Assembly: GCA_030613705.1 (NCBI GenBank)
Contig: JAUWLJ010000046.1
Coordinates: 1-10,015 of the forward strand
Origin: Chloroflexota bacterium
Lineage (GTDB): Bacteria > Chloroflexota > Anaerolineae > Anaerolineales > UBA4823
Length of the DNA stretch: 10,015 nucleotides
Direction: 5' to 3'
The stretch's first letter is position 1, and every line of letters starts with the position of its first letter. Positions 7,452 through 10,015 of the stretch are shown piece after piece. The notes below the pieces were generated by a model. That model worked only from the letters and a program-made list of their open reading frames with translations, had not been told where the DNA came from and did not search any database. A program made the translations under genes and the position numbers.

Positions 7452-8543
7452 TTATTTTTCTACGGGGATGAACGACCATTGTCTCACACCGTCTTGATTT
7501 ACCGCGACTAAAAGTTCGTCGATTTGAATGGGTGCCACCAGAATTAGATCATTTGCCGCTTTTGGAGAGGTATATATTTTTCCTCCAATGGGTTGAGACC
7601 ATTGAATCCTTCCCGCGGTGTCGAGTTTGAATAGAATGCCATCTTCGCTGGTGATGTAGATACTATCCTCGATCACGAGTGGAGATCCAACAATTTCACC
7701 ATCTAATTGCTCAGGTGGCAGCTGCCACATCTGGGAGCCATTATCCGCATCAACGGCATAAAAATATCCATTCAAATCACCAAAGTACACCACCCCCTCG
7801 GATAAGGTAGGCCCAGACCAAATCCAACCGCCATCTGCGGTGGAAAATTCCCAGATTATCGATCCATCCTCCGCGTTTAGTGCGAACAACTTCCCACCGA
7901 ATGTACCCACAAACAATACACCATTCTCATTGTAGGCTGGTGTCCCAACAATCGCGCCACCCAGCTTCGGTGAACGCCATTTTTGTGTTCCATTTTGGGG
8001 ATCGATAGCGTACACAGTATGGTCCATAGACGGAAGGAAAAGGCAATTACAGTTTTCATCTGTGATTGGCTGAGCCCAGGATTCTCCTTCTGATGAAAAG
8101 GTCCATTGAAGGCGACCATTCAAATCCAATGAATAGAGGTTTTCATCCGCCGCCGGAGCGAAAATATTCTTCTCCTCGACCAGAGAGCTGGCAATATAAC
8201 GATTATCAGCACCTGAGAAATTCCAGTTCTGAACCCCAGACTCGGCATCGAGGCTGTATAAGACAAAATCGTAGCTACCCACGATCAGCTGCCCGTCTTG
8301 GCTCAAAGAGGGATCGGTATAGAAGGTGATATTGTTGTCTGGTTCTGCAGGATAACGCCAACGTTCAGAACCATTGACCAAATCAACAGCATACACCTGG
8401 GTGTTATAGGCGACGTATGCGTATTGCTCATCAACAGTTAGGCCTGGCCAGCTGGATGCCGTGGTCGCGCCACCGGCGCATGCGCTGAGCGTCACTGCGA
8501 GGCCGATGAAGACGAGGATGAATATGTAGTGTTTGTGTTTCAT
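7452..8543 (-). CDS. Lipoprotein with eight-bladed PQQ-type (BamB-like) beta-propeller
   Basis: This is a 363-residue predicted lipoprotein anchored on the outer face of the membrane. The first 22 residues form a lipoprotein signal: basic KHKH, a hydrophobic core, then lipobox LSAC with the lipidated Cys at 22. The rest is a run of PQQ-like blades, each ending in a pattern like VYAVDLVNGSERW. I count eight such units: VYAVDLVNG, LYSLDAESG, LYSLDLNG, VYAIDPQNG, LFALNAEDG, FYAVDADNG, LFKLDTAG and LVAVNQDG, each followed by a Trp. This matches the eight-bladed BamB fold and suggests a binding scaffold rather than an enzyme; no enzymatic PQQ-dehydrogenase residues are claimed. An in-frame TTG at 8564 would add seven residues (MDNKQQR); the ATG at 8543 gives a standard signal peptide and is preferred. 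Its place between yidD and yidC suggests a role in protein insertion or folding at the membrane, but this is inference. Confidence 0.85.
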   Translation of the reverse strand: MKHKHYIFILVFIGLAVTLSACAGGATTASSWPGLTVDEQYAYVAYNTQVYAVDLVNGSERWRYPAEPDNNITFYTDPSLSQDGQLIVGSYDFVLYSLDAESGVQNWNFSGADNRYIASSLVEEKNIFAPAADENLYSLDLNGRLQWTFSSEGESWAQPITDENCNCLFLPSMDHTVYAIDPQNGTQKWRSPKLGGAIVGTPAYNENGVLFVGTFGGKLFALNAEDGSIIWEFSTADGGWIWSGPTLSEGVVYFGDLNGYFYAVDADNGSQMWQLPPEQLDGEIVGSPLVIEDSIYITSEDGILFKLDTAGRIQWSQPIGGKIYTSPKAANDLILVAPIQIDELLVAVNQDGVRQWSFIPVEK

Positions 8544-8579
8544 TCTTTGTTGTTTATTGTCCAATAGATTAGTTGCTCA

Positions 8580-8879
8580 TCAAGGGATGGGATCGTTCCC
8601 GCCGGAATTGAAGGGATTACAGCGGAGGATACGCCAGATAGCCAGTAAACTGCCTTTAATCGCCCCGTGCTTATATATTGCCTGGTATCCGTAGTGTGAG
8701 CAGGAAGGGTAAAAACGGCAGGAGTTTGCTGGTAAACCACGCGAAAGAGTTTTCTGGTACATGCGGATTAATGCTAAAAGAATCAGGCGTGGAATGTATA
8801 TCAGCCCTAATGGCAGATCGCGCAATCTTGGTTCATTTGGGTAATCATGATCGTGATCGAAATGTAGTTCACTCGTCAT
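8580..8879 (-). CDS. yidD: Membrane protein insertion efficiency factor YidD
   Basis: YidD is a small membrane-associated protein that aids YidC-dependent insertion. The 99-residue product has all the family marks: an amphipathic/hydrophobic segment ([19 protein letters not shown], 24-42), [14 protein letters not shown] (54-67, with C54 and C60), and the closing [18 protein letters not shown] with C87. It begins about 20 residues earlier than most YidD proteins with an acidic and histidine-rich stretch ([12 protein letters not shown]). The ATG at 8879 overlaps the rnpA stop codon in an ATGA quartet, a common arrangement for translational coupling, and supports this start. Confidence 0.95.
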   Translation of the reverse strand: MTSELHFDHDHDYPNEPRLRDLPLGLIYIPRLILLALIRMYQKTLSRGLPANSCRFYPSCSHYGYQAIYKHGAIKGSLLAIWRILRCNPFNSGGNDPIP

Positions 8880-9220
8880 GGGGTATTTTCCAATAAGTTT
8901 GCCCGGGAAAGCAATGTCTTGAGAGCAGCTTCGATTTCAGGATATGCCGCTGTAGTTATAGGTTTTCGAGCCAGGAGTACGATATCCCATCCGGAGGCCA
9001 TGCTTGGGATTAGAGGACGCAATGTCTCCCTTAAGATACGCTTGACCCTATTGCGCTGGACAGCTTTCCCGATAGAACGTCCAGCCGCGACTGCAAAGCG
9101 TGATTTATCCATCTCATTTGGAAGGGCAATCAACACGATAAACGGGTGGGCGTAAGGCTTGCCGAAACGCCGCACCCGCTCGAAATCGGCTGACCTGGTT
9201 AAGCGAAACCTGCGCTTCAA
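8876..9220 (-). CDS. rnpA: Ribonuclease P protein component RnpA
   Basis: RnpA is the protein cofactor of RNase P, which removes 5' leaders from pre-tRNA together with the catalytic RNA. The 114-residue protein starts [17 protein letters not shown] and carries the RNR signature in [15 protein letters not shown] (51-65), the RNA-binding helix of the family. Length is normal. The start codon is TTG at 9220: the only upstream in-frame codons before the TAA at 9239-9241 are not starts, and GAAGG lies seven bases before it. It begins 27 bases after rpmH, the classical rpmH-rnpA pairing, and its stop overlaps the start of yidD. Confidence 0.96.
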   Translation of the reverse strand: MKRRFRLTRSADFERVRRFGKPYAHPFIVLIALPNEMDKSRFAVAAGRSIGKAVQRNRVKRILRETLRPLIPSMASGWDIVLLARKPITTAAYPEIEAALKTLLSRANLLENTP

Positions 9221-9227
9221 CGAATTG

Positions 9228-9232
9228 CCTTC
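9228..9232 (-). promoter_or_regulatory. Ribosome binding site of rnpA fixing a TTG start
   Basis: GAAGG on the minus strand, seven bases upstream of TTG 9220, identifies the non-ATG start; an in-frame stop at 9239-9241 excludes any earlier one. Confidence 0.7.
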
Positions 9233-9247
9233 GGGCGATTATTACCT

Positions 9248-9424
9248 TTAGATGTTCCAATTTGTCTTCTTAACGTGGTTATTCTTCCTGACAGATAACC
9301 GGGAACGCCCTTTGAGACGCCGATTTTTTATAACTTTTCTTCCACCGGAAGTCGCCATCCGGGATCGAAAACCATGCACACGTAAGCGACGACGTATCTT
9401 GGGTTGATATGTTCGTTTTGGCAT
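9248..9424 (-). CDS. rpmH: 50S ribosomal protein L34 (bL34)
   Basis: bL34 is a small basic protein of the large ribosomal subunit. Translating the minus strand from the ATG at 9424 gives 58 residues beginning [20 protein letters not shown], followed by the invariant [20 protein letters not shown] core. This is an unmistakable L34. Most bL34 proteins are 44-47 residues and end just after KGRxRL; here about a dozen residues follow ([15 protein letters not shown]), a basic tail. AGGAAAG at 9429-9435 is a good ribosome site. It is the first gene of the rpmH-rnpA-yidD-lipoprotein-yidC-jag run and lies behind a strong promoter. Confidence 0.97.
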   Translation of the reverse strand: MPKRTYQPKIRRRLRVHGFRSRMATSGGRKVIKNRRLKGRSRLSVRKNNHVKKTNWNI

Positions 9425-9428
9425 TACA

Positions 9429-9435
9429 CTTTCCT
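9429..9435 (-). promoter_or_regulatory. Ribosome binding site of rpmH
   Basis: AGGAAAG on the minus strand lies just before the ATG at 9424 (seven bases from AGGA), one of the best Shine-Dalgarno matches in the window, as expected for a highly expressed ribosomal protein. Confidence 0.75.
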
Positions 9436-9526
9436 GTATTGTTTGATAAACCCACCTTGCTGGAGGTTAGAGTTCTTATTCTGAAACGTCCGGGAAGAGG
9501 GGCTATTTGTTTGCAGACGAAAAATG

Positions 9527-9555
9527 ATTATACCCGATGCAGATGGTTTGGTCAA
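9527..9555 (-). promoter_or_regulatory. Sigma70-type promoter of the rpmH operon
   Basis: On the minus strand TTGACC (9555-9550) and TATAAT (9532-9527) are separated by exactly 17 bases, near-consensus at both boxes. Transcription should start near 9520, giving a leader of about 96 bases before rpmH. No other promoter of similar quality was seen between here and jag, so it probably drives the whole six-gene run. The remainder of the 9425-9678 spacer holds the palindrome at 9563-9580 and otherwise no gene that I can recognise. Confidence 0.85.
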
Positions 9556-9562
9556 ATTTATT

Positions 9563-9580
9563 TTGTGATCTCGGTCACAA
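9563..9580. promoter_or_regulatory. CRP/FNR-type palindromic operator upstream of rpmH promoter
   Basis: TTGTGATCTCGGTCACAA (plus strand) has perfect 6-base arms around a 6-base centre and contains TGTGA-N6-TCACA, the exact consensus half-sites for CRP-like regulators. It ends eight bases before the -35 box, centred at about -51 from the predicted transcription start. Activator or repressor use cannot be told from the sequence. Confidence 0.6.
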
Positions 9581-9678
9581 TCTATCTCTATCTTTGATTT
9601 GGAATATTGCGCTTGATTGAATGGTGATTGTCGTGGAAAATACAACATGAAGTTCCTATAAGCGTTTGGGGATCTTTC

Positions 9679-10015
9679 CTATCGGCTTTCGCCTAGGACT
9701 AAACTGACAGTTACCTGTTGTTCAATCCGCACCAGAGTAATGGAAACTTCTTCTCCAGGTTCGTGAGCAAATAAGGTATTGATATAAGTGTGGTCCTGAT
9801 CAAGAGTAATATCTCCAATTTTGGTGATGATGTCACCTTCCTTAATTCCGCTCATAGCAGCTGGACTTCCAGGGAAAACATCCGAAATATAAGTTCCCCA
9901 TTGGACCGGCAAATTGTATATCCGGGCTACATGTGGGGTGATAGACTGCCAACGGATCCCCAAATGGGGTCGGGCGAAATATCCTTTTTCAAGGATTTGT
10001 TCAGCGACAAACCTG
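9679..10015 (-). CDS. HtrA/DegP-like S1C serine protease, C-terminal PDZ part (5' partial)
   Basis: Only the last 111 residues are in the window; the frame is open to the edge, so the TTG at 9963 is an internal leucine and not the start. The visible part begins RFVAEQILEKGYFARPHLGI, the characteristic junction between the trypsin-like protease domain and the PDZ domain in HtrA proteins. One PDZ domain follows: the LGI carboxylate-binding loop, ISDVFPGSPAAMSGIKEGDI, KIGDITL and PGEEVSITLVR. It ends soon after (LVLGESR), so this is a one-PDZ protease. The catalytic His-Asp-Ser lie outside the window, so activity cannot be verified. Such proteases are usually membrane-anchored or exported and act in protein quality control. 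It lies 254 bp upstream of rpmH on the same strand. Confidence 0.88.
   Translation of the reverse strand, partial: RFVAEQILEKGYFARPHLGIRWQSITPHVARIYNLPVQWGTYISDVFPGSPAAMSGIKEGDIITKIGDITLDQDHTYINTLFAHEPGEEVSITLVRIEQQVTVSLVLGESR

Noticed and set aside
9425..9678. Possible replication origin in the spacer upstream of rpmH
   Set aside because: Only one imperfect DnaA-box-like string and no AT-rich repeat cluster; the strong promoter and operator explain the spacer better.
9678..9697. Hairpin with a GAAA loop overlapping the stop codon of the HtrA-like gene
   Set aside because: The stem is short and bulged and no T tract follows on the minus strand, so it is not a convincing terminator.

Overview
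The window looks like chromosomal DNA of a bacterium from the Chloroflexota, probably the Anaerolineae. This is inferred from gene content, gene order and protein style (a PQQ-type lipoprotein beside yidC, a short YidC without a large periplasmic domain, SelB present). No 16S or other decisive marker is in view. It holds housekeeping genes, most of them one strand's worth of the classic 'origin cluster' (rpmH-rnpA-yidD-yidC-jag ... parA-parB). I see no insertion sequence, prophage, CRISPR array, tRNA or rRNA.

Layout: 1-1501 (+) is the 3' part of selB, the selenocysteine-specific elongation factor. It converges on, and overlaps by 32 bp, a YtcJ-like amidohydrolase (1470-3122, -). All other genes are on the minus strand, so transcription runs from right to left. 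Read in that direction they are: the end of an HtrA/DegP-type serine protease (10015-9679); a 254-bp spacer with a strong sigma70-type promoter and a perfect TGTGA-N6-TCACA palindrome; rpmH (9424-9248, too short for simple ORF lists); rnpA (TTG start); yidD; a lipoprotein with an eight-bladed beta-propeller; yidC; jag/khpB; a hairpin with a T-rich tail (candidate terminator); a TATAAT box; then a tight pfkB-kinase-parA-parB run; then the amidohydrolase.

How the genes fit together: RpmH (ribosomal protein bL34) and RnpA (RNase P protein) serve translation and tRNA maturation. YidD and YidC serve membrane protein insertion. Jag/KhpB is an RNA-binding protein that commonly accompanies YidC. ParA and ParB segregate the chromosome. 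The PfkB-family sugar or nucleoside kinase sits where mnmE, mnmG and rsmG lie in many other phyla, and is probably co-transcribed with parAB. SelB implies that the organism decodes UGA as selenocysteine, although no selenoprotein or selC tRNA is visible here.

The main points worth a second look are the CRP/FNR-like palindrome in front of the rpmH promoter, the BamB-like eight-bladed lipoprotein inside the insertase operon, the altered GXXG loop in the KH domain of Jag, the predicted leaderless start of the pfkB-parAB transcript, and the C-terminal tail on bL34. No clearly novel system is evident; the region is mostly ordinary core genome.
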